Source: Pseudomonas canadensis
GTDB taxonomy: Bacteria > Pseudomonadota > Gammaproteobacteria > Pseudomonadales > Pseudomonadaceae
Length of the DNA: 64,000 nt
Assembly (NCBI RefSeq): GCF_000503215.1
Contig: NZ_AYTD01000010.1
Span: 86,263 to 150,262 of the forward strand
Direction: 5' to 3'
Below, in pieces: positions 1 through 7,354 of the stretch. The translations under genes were made by a program, and so were the position numbers. How positions within the stretch are numbered: the stretch's first letter is position 1; each line of letters starts with the position of its first letter. Under the pieces are notes generated by a model. The model had not been told where the DNA came from, made no database searches, and saw only the letters and a program-made list of their open reading frames with translations.

Positions 1-1147
1 TGGTGCCTTCGACCACCGCGCGGCACAGGTTGGCGCGGGTCAGGTTGGTCATGGTCAAGCCGTGCAGGCTGCCGGTGGCGTGGGGCAGGGCGGGCACGCG
101 TTCGCCGTTGAGAAACGGCAGCATGCTCACGCCGTCGGCGCCGATGGGCGCTTGCTCGACCAGGGCGTTGAACGCGGTCAGGTCCAGGTCGAACAGCTCG
201 CGGATCACCCCAGTGGCGTTGGTCAGGTTCATGGTGCAGATCAACGGCAGCCAGCCGCCGCTGGATGAACAGAAGGTGGCCACCGAGGCTTGCGGGCTGA
301 CGCTGGGTTGGTCGGCAAAGGCATACACGGTGCCCGACGAGCCGAGGCTCATGGTGATCACGCCAGGGGCAATGTTGCCAGTGCCGATGGCGCCCATCAT
401 GTTGTCGCCACCGCCGCTGGAGACGATGGCGTTGGGGTTGATGCCCAGGCGTTCGGCAATCGCCGGAAGAATCGTGCCGACGCTTTGATCGGCCTCGATC
501 AGTTGTGGCAAGGCGTTTTCAAGGCGTCCGCTCGGGTCGATGTGCTTGAGCAGCGCCACATCCCATTCGCGGGTGCGCACGTTGAAGTAGCCGGTGCCCG
601 ACGCATCACCATACTCGGCGACGGCGCGGCCGGTGAGCCAGTAATTGAGGTAGTCATGGGGCAGCAGGATATGCGCGATGCGCGTAAAGATGTCCGGGTG
701 CTGCTCGCGGGTCCACAACAGCTTGGACACGGTGTAGCCCGGTGCAATCGCCACGCCGAGACGTTCCAGGGAACCGCGTTCACCACCCAGGTGCTGCAAG
801 AGTCGGTCGTTTTCCGGCGCGGTCTCGGTGTCGCACCAGAGTTTCGCCGGGCGCAGTACCTGGCCTTGGTTATCCAGCAGCACCAAACCATGTTGCTGGC
901 CGGAAACGCCGATGCCGAGGATGTCCTGGCCGTCCACGCCTGCCTGTTGCAGGGCGCGATGGGTGGCTTCGGTAAAGGCGTCCAGCCATTCCTGGGTGTG
1001 CTGCTCGCGTCGGCCATTGGCGCCGCTGATCAGGGTGTGGGCCGCCGCGCCGAGGCCCAGTACCTTGCCGCTGGAGGCGTCGAGGACGATGGCCTTGGTA
1101 CCTTGGGTGCCGCAGTCGATTCCGAGAAACAGGTTTTGCTGGGTCAT
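1..1147 (-). CDS. mtlY: Xylulokinase MtlY/XylB (3' end outside window)
   Basis: FGGY-family sugar kinase that phosphorylates D-xylulose made from arabitol by MtlD. Reading from the ATG at 1147, the product begins MTQQNLFLGIDCGTQGTKA, the family's N-terminal phosphate-binding loop. It continues through SGQQHGLVLLD, a Gly-rich SSGGGDNMMGAIG segment and a SLGSSGTVYAF segment typical of xylulokinases. About 382 codons are present; the C-terminal part lies beyond base 1. It is the next gene after mtlD in the same direction, but a REPIN separates the two. In P. fluorescens the order mtlD-mtlY-mtlZ (fructokinase) is established, so mtlZ is expected just outside the window; that is inference. XylB is an equally valid name for the family. 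Confidence 0.93.
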   Translation of the reverse strand, partial: MTQQNLFLGIDCGTQGTKAIVLDASSGKVLGLGAAAHTLISGANGRREQHTQEWLDAFTEATHRALQQAGVDGQDILGIGVSGQQHGLVLLDNQGQVLRPAKLWCDTETAPENDRLLQHLGGERGSLERLGVAIAPGYTVSKLLWTREQHPDIFTRIAHILLPHDYLNYWLTGRAVAEYGDASGTGYFNVRTREWDVALLKHIDPSGRLENALPQLIEADQSVGTILPAIAERLGINPNAIVSSGGGDNMMGAIGTGNIAPGVITMSLGSSGTVYAFADQPSVSPQASVATFCSSSGGWLPLICTMNLTNATGVIRELFDLDLTAFNALVEQAPIGADGVSMLPFLNGERVPALPHATGSLHGLTMTNLTRANLCRAVVEGT

Positions 1148-1197
1148 GATGGGGTGCTCAGCAGTCTTATTTTTTGGAGTGTTAACCCGATCAAAAA

Positions 1198-1284
1198 GTG
1201 GGAGCGGGCTTGCTCGCGAATGCGGTGTTTCAGTCGATACATTTGTCTCTGACAGACCGCATTCGCGAGCAAGCCCGCTCCCAC
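1198..1284. repeat. REPIN (two inverted REPs) between mtlD and mtlY
   Basis: Two perfectly complementary 29-base arms (1198-1226 and 1256-1284), each carrying the core GGAGCGGGCTTGCTCGCGAA, flank a 29-base spacer. This is the paired, inverted arrangement of REP palindromes common between Pseudomonas genes. It sits inside an operon and could form a long hairpin that lowers or stabilises expression across the mtlD/mtlY junction. That role is inference. Confidence 0.9.
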
Positions 1285-1288
1285 AGTG

Positions 1289-2770
1289 TTAATTCGGTTT
1301 CTTCAGGAGGTTTTGCAGGGTTGCGGTGACTCCATTGTCACGCAGGCTTGCATAGCACCGCTCGAACGCTGCCACAAACTCAGGCGAATTGGGAATAGCC
1401 TTGCCAAAAATCTCTTCCACCCCCAGCAGCCGTTTGCTGATCAACGCCTCATCACTCACCAGCCCCTGGCAAAACTCCGCACGCGGATCGGGAATCTTGT
1501 AGTTCACGCCATTCTCGTCCACACCCTTGAGGTACAGCGCCCACGCCGCTACTACCAGCGCCGCACGCTCAGTCTCGCGGCCATCGGCAATCAGGCGATT
1601 GATGGTCGGTACGGTGAATTTGGGAAACTTCGATGAGCCATCCGAGCACACGCGCTCCAGTTGGTCGGCAATCGCCTGGTTGGAGAAGCGATCCACCAGC
1701 GTCTGCTTGTAGTCCGTCAGGTCGATGCCCGGCACTGGCGCCAGGTTTGGCGTGACGTCCAAGTCCATGTAGGCGCGCATGTAGGCGACAAACACCGGGT
1801 CGTTCATGGTCTCGTGCACAAACCGATAACCCTTGAGAAACCCCAGGTAGGTCAGTGCCAGGTGGCTGCCGTTGAGCAGGCCGATCTTCATTTCTTCATA
1901 CGGCGTGACGTCATCGGTGAACTGCACGCCGACCGTTTCCCAGGCCGGGCGACCGTTGACGAACTTGTCCTCCAGCACCCATTGCACAAAAGGTTCGCAC
2001 ACCACCGGCCAGGCATCGTCAATGCCGTGGTCATCATGCAATTGCAGGCGGTGCGCGGTGCTGGTCATCGGTGTGATGCGGTCGACCATGGCGTTCGGAA
2101 AGCTCACGTTGGCCTTGATCCAGTCGTGCAGCTCGGCATTGTGCAAGGCAGCGAAGGCCAGCAGTGCCTTGCGCGTCACGGCGCCGTTATGTGGCAGGTT
2201 ATCGCAGGACATTACGGTAAACGCCGGTGTGCCCGCAGCGCGACGCTGGGTCAGGGCGGCGCAGATGAAGCCGAACACGGTCTTTGGCGCACGCGGGTGC
2301 GCCAGATCATGCTGGATCTGCGGCAGGTGAGCCATGAATTCACCGTTGCTGTCGTCGATGCAGTAGCCGCCTTCGGTGATGGTCAACGAGACGATACGGA
2401 TCGCCGGGTCAGCCAGCTTGTCGATCAGCGCCTGGGCGCCGTCTTCGGCGAGCAACATGTCACTGATCGAGCCGATCACACGCACTTCGGTGTCGTCGGT
2501 ATCGCCCAGCTCATACAAGGTGAACAAGTAGTCCTGGCCGGCCAGGTCGTCGCGGGCCTTGCGGTCTTCGGCCCGCAGGCCGACGCCGCAGATGCTCCAG
2601 TCCAGGCCGATGCCGGTGTTCATCAGCGCGTCGGTGTAATACGCCTGATGCGCGCGATGGAAACCGCCGACGCCAATATGGGCGATGCCCTGCGTGGTAC
2701 TGGCAATCGCGTAGGCCGGCAGTTTCACATGCGGCGCTAACTGGGTGAGGTTCTGTTTATTCAGTTTCAT
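1289..2770 (-). CDS. mtlD: Mannitol 2-dehydrogenase MtlD
   Basis: Polyol-specific long-chain dehydrogenase (493 aa, the usual length of the P. fluorescens enzyme). It oxidises D-mannitol to fructose with NAD, and also D-arabitol to xylulose and sorbitol to fructose. The N-terminal nucleotide-binding segment AHIGVGGFHRAHQAYY is at about residues 30-45. The catalytic cluster YEEMKIGLLNGSHLALTYLG places Lys295, Asn300 and His303 at the positions known for this enzyme. The ATG at 2770 was chosen because the upstream in-frame codon at 2776 is only a TTG. It lies 18 bases downstream of mtlK in the polyol operon. Near-identity to the characterised enzyme along its length makes the call firm. Confidence 0.97.
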   Translation of the reverse strand: MKLNKQNLTQLAPHVKLPAYAIASTTQGIAHIGVGGFHRAHQAYYTDALMNTGIGLDWSICGVGLRAEDRKARDDLAGQDYLFTLYELGDTDDTEVRVIGSISDMLLAEDGAQALIDKLADPAIRIVSLTITEGGYCIDDSNGEFMAHLPQIQHDLAHPRAPKTVFGFICAALTQRRAAGTPAFTVMSCDNLPHNGAVTRKALLAFAALHNAELHDWIKANVSFPNAMVDRITPMTSTAHRLQLHDDHGIDDAWPVVCEPFVQWVLEDKFVNGRPAWETVGVQFTDDVTPYEEMKIGLLNGSHLALTYLGFLKGYRFVHETMNDPVFVAYMRAYMDLDVTPNLAPVPGIDLTDYKQTLVDRFSNQAIADQLERVCSDGSSKFPKFTVPTINRLIADGRETERAALVVAAWALYLKGVDENGVNYKIPDPRAEFCQGLVSDEALISKRLLGVEEIFGKAIPNSPEFVAAFERCYASLRDNGVTATLQNLLKKPN

Positions 2771-2788
2771 CAGCAAAGTCTCGCGAAT

Positions 2789-3892
2789 TCAGGCGGCGGC
2801 GCGCAGTGGGCGGGCCACGGCTACACCGTCGGTGTCGAACAGGTGGCAGTGCGCCGGGTCCAGGTGCAGGTGCAGCGTCTCGCCGTACTGGCTGGCCATG
2901 TCGCCGCGAATCCGCATGGTCAACGGCTCGCCGTTGGCGGTGATGACGTGGCAGAAAGTGTCGCTGCCCAGGCGCTCGCCGACGTCGGCGGTGACGGTCA
3001 GGGTGGTTTGGCCCGGGGAAGCAATTTCCAGATGTTCCGGACGAATGCCCAGGGTCACTGCACTGCCCACGCTCAAGGTGGCGCCACTCAGCGGCAGGTT
3101 GATCAACGTGCCAGCGTCCAACTGCACTTCGCAGCGTTGGCTTTCAACACGGGTGACCTTGCCTTTGAGGAAACCCATCTTCGGCGTGCCGAGGAAACCC
3201 GCCACAAACAGGTTGGCCGGCTGGTGGTACAGCTCCAGCGGCGACCCGACCTGCTCGATACGGCCACTGTTCAGCACCACCACCTTGTCGGCCAGGGTCA
3301 TGGCTTCAACCTGGTCGTGGGTTACGTAGATCATGGTCGCTTGCAGCTCTTTATGCAGGCGCGCCAGTTCCAGGCGCATCTGTACGCGCAGGGCGGCGTC
3401 GAGGTTGGACAGCGGTTCGTCGAACAGGAAGATCTTCGGGTTACGCACAATCGCGCGGCCGATGGCCACACGCTGACGCTGGCCGCCGGACAGCTGCTTG
3501 GGCTTGCGCTCCAGCAGCGGGCCCAGCTCCAGGATGCGCGCCGCTTCGCTGACCTTGCTCTCCACCAGCTTCTTGTCGACACCGGCCAGGTCCAGGGCAA
3601 ACGACATGTTCTTGCGCACACTCATGTGCGGGTACAGCGCGTAGGTCTGGAACACCATCGCCAGGTCACGCTTGGCCGGGGTCACTTCGGTGATATCGCG
3701 GCCGTCCAGTTCGATGGTGCCTTCGCTGACCTCTTCCAGGCCGGCGATGAGGCGCAGCAGGGTGGACTTACCGCAGCCCGACGGGCCGACGAAGACCACG
3801 AATTCCTTGTCATTCACTTCAAGGTCGATGCCCTTGATGATGGAAAAGCCTTCGAAGCCTTTTTGCAGATTCTTGATTTTCAGGTTGGCCAT
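2789..3892 (-). CDS. mtlK: Polyol ABC transporter ATP-binding protein MtlK
   Basis: ATPase of the mannitol/sorbitol/arabitol importer, of the MalK/UgpC type (367 aa). Visible motifs in order are Walker A GPSGCGKST (about residues 36-44), the Q-loop VFQTYALYPHMS, the signature LSGGQRQRVAIGRAI, Walker B IFLFDEPLSNLD and the switch His in MIYVTHDQ. A C-terminal regulatory TOBE/OB region follows (about 240-360). A GGAGG ribosome site lies 7 bases before the ATG. The gene is packed between mtlG (22 bases) and mtlD (18 bases). Its position inside the polyol operon assigns the substrate; the ATPase alone would fit many CUT1 sugar importers. Confidence 0.95.
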   Translation of the reverse strand: MANLKIKNLQKGFEGFSIIKGIDLEVNDKEFVVFVGPSGCGKSTLLRLIAGLEEVSEGTIELDGRDITEVTPAKRDLAMVFQTYALYPHMSVRKNMSFALDLAGVDKKLVESKVSEAARILELGPLLERKPKQLSGGQRQRVAIGRAIVRNPKIFLFDEPLSNLDAALRVQMRLELARLHKELQATMIYVTHDQVEAMTLADKVVVLNSGRIEQVGSPLELYHQPANLFVAGFLGTPKMGFLKGKVTRVESQRCEVQLDAGTLINLPLSGATLSVGSAVTLGIRPEHLEIASPGQTTLTVTADVGERLGSDTFCHVITANGEPLTMRIRGDMASQYGETLHLHLDPAHCHLFDTDGVAVARPLRAAA

Positions 3893-3914
3893 GATGAGCC
3901 TCCGCTAGGAATTA

Positions 3915-4745
3915 TTATTTAACGGCGCCAAAGGACAAACCGCGCACCAGCTGTTTCTGACTGATCCAGCCAAAGATCAGGATCGGCGCGCAGGCCAAGG
4001 TCGACACGGCGGACAATTTGGCCCAGAACAAGCCTTCGGGGCTGGAGTAGGAGGCGATCAACGCGGTCAGCGGCGCAGCGGCGGAAGAGGTCAGGTTCAG
4101 CGACCAGAACGCCTCGTTCCAGCACAGGATCAGCGACAGCAACACGGTAGACGCCAGGCCGCCCTTGGCAATCGGCAACAGTACGCGGACCATCTCTTGC
4201 CACAGGGTCGCGCCATCCAGGCGCGCGGCTTCGAGGATGTCCTTGGGGATGTCCTTGAAGTAGGTGTAAACCATCCACACCACAATCGGCAGGTTGATCA
4301 GGGTGTAGATGATGATCAGCGCAATACGCGTATCCAGCAGGCCAAAGCTCTTGGCCAACAGGTAGATCGGCATCAGTACGCCCACCGGCGGCAGCATCTT
4401 GGTGGACAGCATCCACAGCAGCGTGCCTTTGGTGCGCTGGGTTTCGTAGAACGCCATGGAGTAGGCCGCTGGCACCGAGATCAGTAGGCAAAGCGCCGTT
4501 GCGCTGAAGGAAATCAGTACCGAGTTCCACGCGTAGCTGAAGTAATTGCTGCGCTCGTTGATGTGCAGGTAATTCTCCAGCGTCGGCGTGAAGATGAACT
4601 GCGGCGGCGTGGCGAACGCGTCGATTTCGGTCTTGAAGCTGGTCAGCACCATCCAGAAGATCGGGAAGAAGATCAGGATCGCGATGGCCCAGGCCAATGT
4701 GCCGAGCAACAGGCTTTGCAGGCGGCGGGATTGTTGAAGCGTCAT
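3915..4745 (-). CDS. mtlG: Polyol ABC transporter permease MtlG
   Basis: Inner-membrane permease of the CUT1 (MalG-like) class, 276 aa with about six hydrophobic segments. The first is AIAILIFFPIFWMVLTSF at about residues 20-37. The EAA loop that contacts the ATPase is visible as LEAARLDGATLWQEM at about residues 172-186, with the conserved Gly. The ATG at 4745 follows a GAGGG ribosome site. It forms the second half of the heterodimeric channel with MtlF, whose gene ends 10 bases upstream. Operon context gives the polyol specificity. Confidence 0.94.
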   Translation of the reverse strand: MTLQQSRRLQSLLLGTLAWAIAILIFFPIFWMVLTSFKTEIDAFATPPQFIFTPTLENYLHINERSNYFSYAWNSVLISFSATALCLLISVPAAYSMAFYETQRTKGTLLWMLSTKMLPPVGVLMPIYLLAKSFGLLDTRIALIIIYTLINLPIVVWMVYTYFKDIPKDILEAARLDGATLWQEMVRVLLPIAKGGLASTVLLSLILCWNEAFWSLNLTSSAAAPLTALIASYSSPEGLFWAKLSAVSTLACAPILIFGWISQKQLVRGLSFGAVK

Positions 4746-4755
4746 GGCGCGGCCC

Positions 4756-5646
4756 TCAAGGCTTGTCAGTCAGGTTTTTGCCGATCATCCGCACCAGGAT
4801 GATCGCCGCGATATTGGCGATGACCACGGCAATCAAGCCGCCGGCCGACGCCATGCCCACGTCGAACTGCACCAGCGCCTGGTTGTAGATCAGGTAGGCG
4901 AGGTTGGTCGAGGCGTAGCCGGGGCCACCGTTGGTGGTGGTGAAGATTTCAGCGAACACCGAGAGCAGGAAGATCGTCTCGATCATCACCACCACGGCAA
5001 TCGGGCGGGCCAGGTGGGGCAGGGTCAGGTGCCAGAAAATCGCGATGGCGCCGGCACCGTCCAGGCGCGCGGCTTCCTTTTGTTCCTGATCGAGGGACTG
5101 CATGGCGGTCATCAGCAGCAGAATCGCGAAGGGCAGCCACTGCCACGACACAATGATGATGATCGACAGCAACGGGTAGTGCGCCAGCCAGTCCACGGGT
5201 TCTGCGCCGAAGAACTTCCACACGGCGGCGAGAATCCCCGAGACCGGGTGGAAAATCAGGTTCTTCCAGATCAGCGCGCCCACAGTGGGCATGATGAAGA
5301 ACGGCGAAATCAACAACACTCGCACCAAGCCACGGCCGAAGAACTCACTGGCCTCCAGCAGGGCGCTGATCAGCACACCGAACACCACGCTGATCAGCAA
5401 CACGCTGCCCACCAGCAACAAGGTATTGGTGGCGCCGGGCAGGAAGCCCGAATCGGTGATGAAGTAGGTGAAGTTCTCCAACCCCACGAATTGGTTTTCG
5501 CCGGGGTAGAGCAGGTTGTAGCGGATCAGCGAAAAGTACAGGGTCATGCCCAGCGGCACGATCATCCACAGCAGCAGCAAGGCCACCGAGGGGCTGACAA
5601 GGAACCAGCCGGGGTTGGCCAGGCGGTTTTTGGCGGGTGTATTCAT
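4756..5646 (-). CDS. mtlF: Polyol ABC transporter permease MtlF
   Basis: Inner-membrane permease of the CUT1 (MalF-like) class, 296 aa from the ATG at 5646. An in-frame TTG three codons earlier is a weaker choice, and neither has a strong ribosome site. Hydrophobic segments include VALLLLWMIVPLGMTLYFSL near the N-terminus. The EAA loop KEAARLDGAGAIAIFWHLTLP is present near residue 200. It pairs with MtlG to make the channel for mannitol, sorbitol and arabitol. It is separated from mtlE by a REPIN, a common arrangement where the binding-protein gene is expressed more strongly than the permeases; that consequence is inference. Confidence 0.93.
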   Translation of the reverse strand: MNTPAKNRLANPGWFLVSPSVALLLLWMIVPLGMTLYFSLIRYNLLYPGENQFVGLENFTYFITDSGFLPGATNTLLLVGSVLLISVVFGVLISALLEASEFFGRGLVRVLLISPFFIMPTVGALIWKNLIFHPVSGILAAVWKFFGAEPVDWLAHYPLLSIIIIVSWQWLPFAILLLMTAMQSLDQEQKEAARLDGAGAIAIFWHLTLPHLARPIAVVVMIETIFLLSVFAEIFTTTNGGPGYASTNLAYLIYNQALVQFDVGMASAGGLIAVVIANIAAIILVRMIGKNLTDKP

Positions 5647-5683
5647 GGTAATCAAGACCGATTAGAGGCAGGTGCGCAAAACC

Positions 5684-5772
5684 CCTGTAGGAGCGAGCTT
5701 GCTCGCGAAGGCATTCCAGGCCCAGTGCGGCTTCGGATGTACCTTTTTCGCGAGCAAGCTCGCTCCTACAGG
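5684..5772. repeat. REPIN between mtlE and mtlF
   Basis: Complementary 26-base arms at 5684-5709 and 5747-5772 carry the core GGAGCGAGCTTGCTCGCGAA, with 37 bases between them. It lies just downstream of the substrate-binding-protein gene, where such hairpins often protect the upstream mRNA. This role is inferred from position only. Confidence 0.9.
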
Positions 5773-5781
5773 TCAGGGAGG

Positions 5782-7104
5782 TTACTTGGGATAACCGGCC
5801 CGCTTCATTTCACGCTCGGTGGTGGTCTGCGCGGCGGTCAATGCAGCATCCACTGTCTGCTGACCCGTCAGCGCGCCCGAGAAGAACTTGCCGACCTGCG
5901 TCCCGATCGCCTGGAACTCAGGAATGGTCACCAACTGGATACCGATATACGGCACCGGCTTGAGCGTCGGTTTGGTCGGGTCTGCGACTTTCAGCGATTC
6001 GAGGGTCACCTTGGCAAACGGCGCGGCCTTCATGTACTCGTCGCTGTAGGTTGATTTGCGCGTGCCTGGCGGCACGTTGGCAACACCGTCGGTCTTGGCG
6101 ACCAAGGCGCCGTATTCTTTAGAGGTCGCCCAGCTGGTGAACACCTTGGCGGCGTCCTTGGCCTTGGAGCTGGTAGGGATCGCCAGGCTCCAGGAGTACA
6201 GCCATGAAGTGCCTTTGTCGGTCTTCTCGTGCGGGGCAAAGGTAAAGCCGACATGCTCAGCCACTTTGCTTTGGGTCTTGTCGGTGACGAATGAGCCCGC
6301 CACGCTGGCGTCGACCCAGATTGCGCACTTGCCGCTGTTGAACAGCGCCAGGTTTTCGTTGAAACCGTTGCTGGAAGCACCCGGCGGGCCGGATTTCTTC
6401 ATGTTGTCGACGTAGAAGTTCAGCGCGTCTTTCCATTCTGGACCGTTGAATTCCGGCTGCCACTTCTCATCGAACCAGCGCGCACCGTAGCCGTTGGCCA
6501 GGGTGGTGATCAGCGCCATGTTCTCGCCCCAACCGGCTTTGCCGCGCAGGCACAGGCCGTATTGCTCTTTGGTCTTGTCGGTGAGTTTGCTGGCGAATTC
6601 GCCGATCTGGGTCCAGGTCGGGTGTTCGGGCATGGTCAGCCCGGCGTCCTTGAACAGGTCGGTGCGGTAATAGGTGATCGAGCTTTCGGCGTAGAAGGGC
6701 AGGGCGTACAGCGAGCCCTTGACGGACAAACCGTCACGCACCGAAGGGAATACATCATCGAGGTCGTAGGACGCCGGCAGGTCCTTCATCGGTTCCAGCC
6801 AACCTTTGGCACCCCAGAGTGCAGCTTCGTACATGCCGATGGTCAACACGTCGAACTGCCCGCCCTGTGTGGCAATGTCGGTGGTGAGGCGTTGGCGCAG
6901 CACGTTTTCTTCGAGCACCACCCAGTTCAGCTTGATCTCCGGATGCTCGGTCTCGAAGGTTTTCGAGAGCTTCTGCATACGGATCATGTCGCTGTTGTTG
7001 ACGGTGGCAATGGTCAGGGTCTGCGCGCCAAGGCTGACGGCGCTGAGGGTCATGCAGGTCATCATGCAGGTAGAGACAAGCAGGGCTTTTGCTGTGAACT
7101 TCAT
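5782..7104 (-). CDS. mtlE: Polyol ABC transporter substrate-binding protein MtlE
   Basis: Periplasmic binding protein (440 aa, solute-binding family 1) that captures mannitol, sorbitol or arabitol for MtlFGK. The ATG at 7104 was chosen because GGAG lies 7 bases before it and it starts directly at a signal peptide: MKFTAKALLVSTCMMTCMTL, then SAVSLGAQTL, with probable cleavage after an Ala near residue 27. The mature part opens TIATVNNSDMIRMQKLS. It contains the sugar-binding-protein signature around ALPFYAESSITYYRTDLF. It is the first gene of the operon. A promoter-like element lies about 90-120 bases upstream. Confidence 0.95.
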   Translation of the reverse strand: MKFTAKALLVSTCMMTCMTLSAVSLGAQTLTIATVNNSDMIRMQKLSKTFETEHPEIKLNWVVLEENVLRQRLTTDIATQGGQFDVLTIGMYEAALWGAKGWLEPMKDLPASYDLDDVFPSVRDGLSVKGSLYALPFYAESSITYYRTDLFKDAGLTMPEHPTWTQIGEFASKLTDKTKEQYGLCLRGKAGWGENMALITTLANGYGARWFDEKWQPEFNGPEWKDALNFYVDNMKKSGPPGASSNGFNENLALFNSGKCAIWVDASVAGSFVTDKTQSKVAEHVGFTFAPHEKTDKGTSWLYSWSLAIPTSSKAKDAAKVFTSWATSKEYGALVAKTDGVANVPPGTRKSTYSDEYMKAAPFAKVTLESLKVADPTKPTLKPVPYIGIQLVTIPEFQAIGTQVGKFFSGALTGQQTVDAALTAAQTTTEREMKRAGYPK

Positions 7105-7194
7105 CGCGCACTCCATTTCCGCGCCCACGGGGCTACAGAAGGACAGTTATTGTTGTTGTGTCTTCCCACAGGGAGTCAGGAAGAGTGTGCGTTG

Positions 7195-7223
7195 ATTACA
7201 GCCTTCTAATTGCGCTGTGACAA
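7195..7223 (-). promoter_or_regulatory. Candidate sigma-70 promoter of the mtl operon
   Basis: Read on the minus strand, TTGTCA (7218-7223) and TGTAAT (7195-7200) are separated by exactly 17 bases, a good sigma-70 match. The element lies 91 bases or more upstream of the mtlE ATG. The 35 bases beyond it (7224-7260) contain GGGAACACT and GGGACTGAT in tandem, a plausible but unproven AraC-family (MtlR) site. Confidence 0.45.
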
Positions 7224-7298
7224 ATCCTTGGGAACACTGGGACTGATACTTTTTTGCACTGTCTTTGGCGGTGGCTGAAACTTTTCACTGCCCGGCCT

Positions 7299-7340
7299 GG
7301 GCGAAAATCGCTGCACTGCAACTGCGTGCGCTTTTCGCCC
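7299..7340 (-). terminator. Inverted repeat after the giant gene, possible terminator
   Basis: GGGCGAAAA (7299-7307) and TTTTCGCCC (7332-7340) form a 9-base stem 15 bases beyond the stop codon of the giant toxin-like gene. There is no U-run after the stem in the leftward direction, so an intrinsic terminator is only possible, not clear. Confidence 0.3.
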
Positions 7341-7354
7341 GGCGCAGCAGGGGC

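Noticed and set aside
4744..6054. 436-codon open frame on the plus strand opposite mtlF and mtlE
   Set aside because: It reads through the REPIN at 5684-5772 and has the biased make-up (Gln, His, Gly) of an antisense frame.
7105..7354. Search for a small immunity gene next to the giant toxin-like gene
   Set aside because: The gap holds only the mtl promoter region and a hairpin; no small frame with a ribosome site is visible. The space on the other side (13757-13878) is too short.
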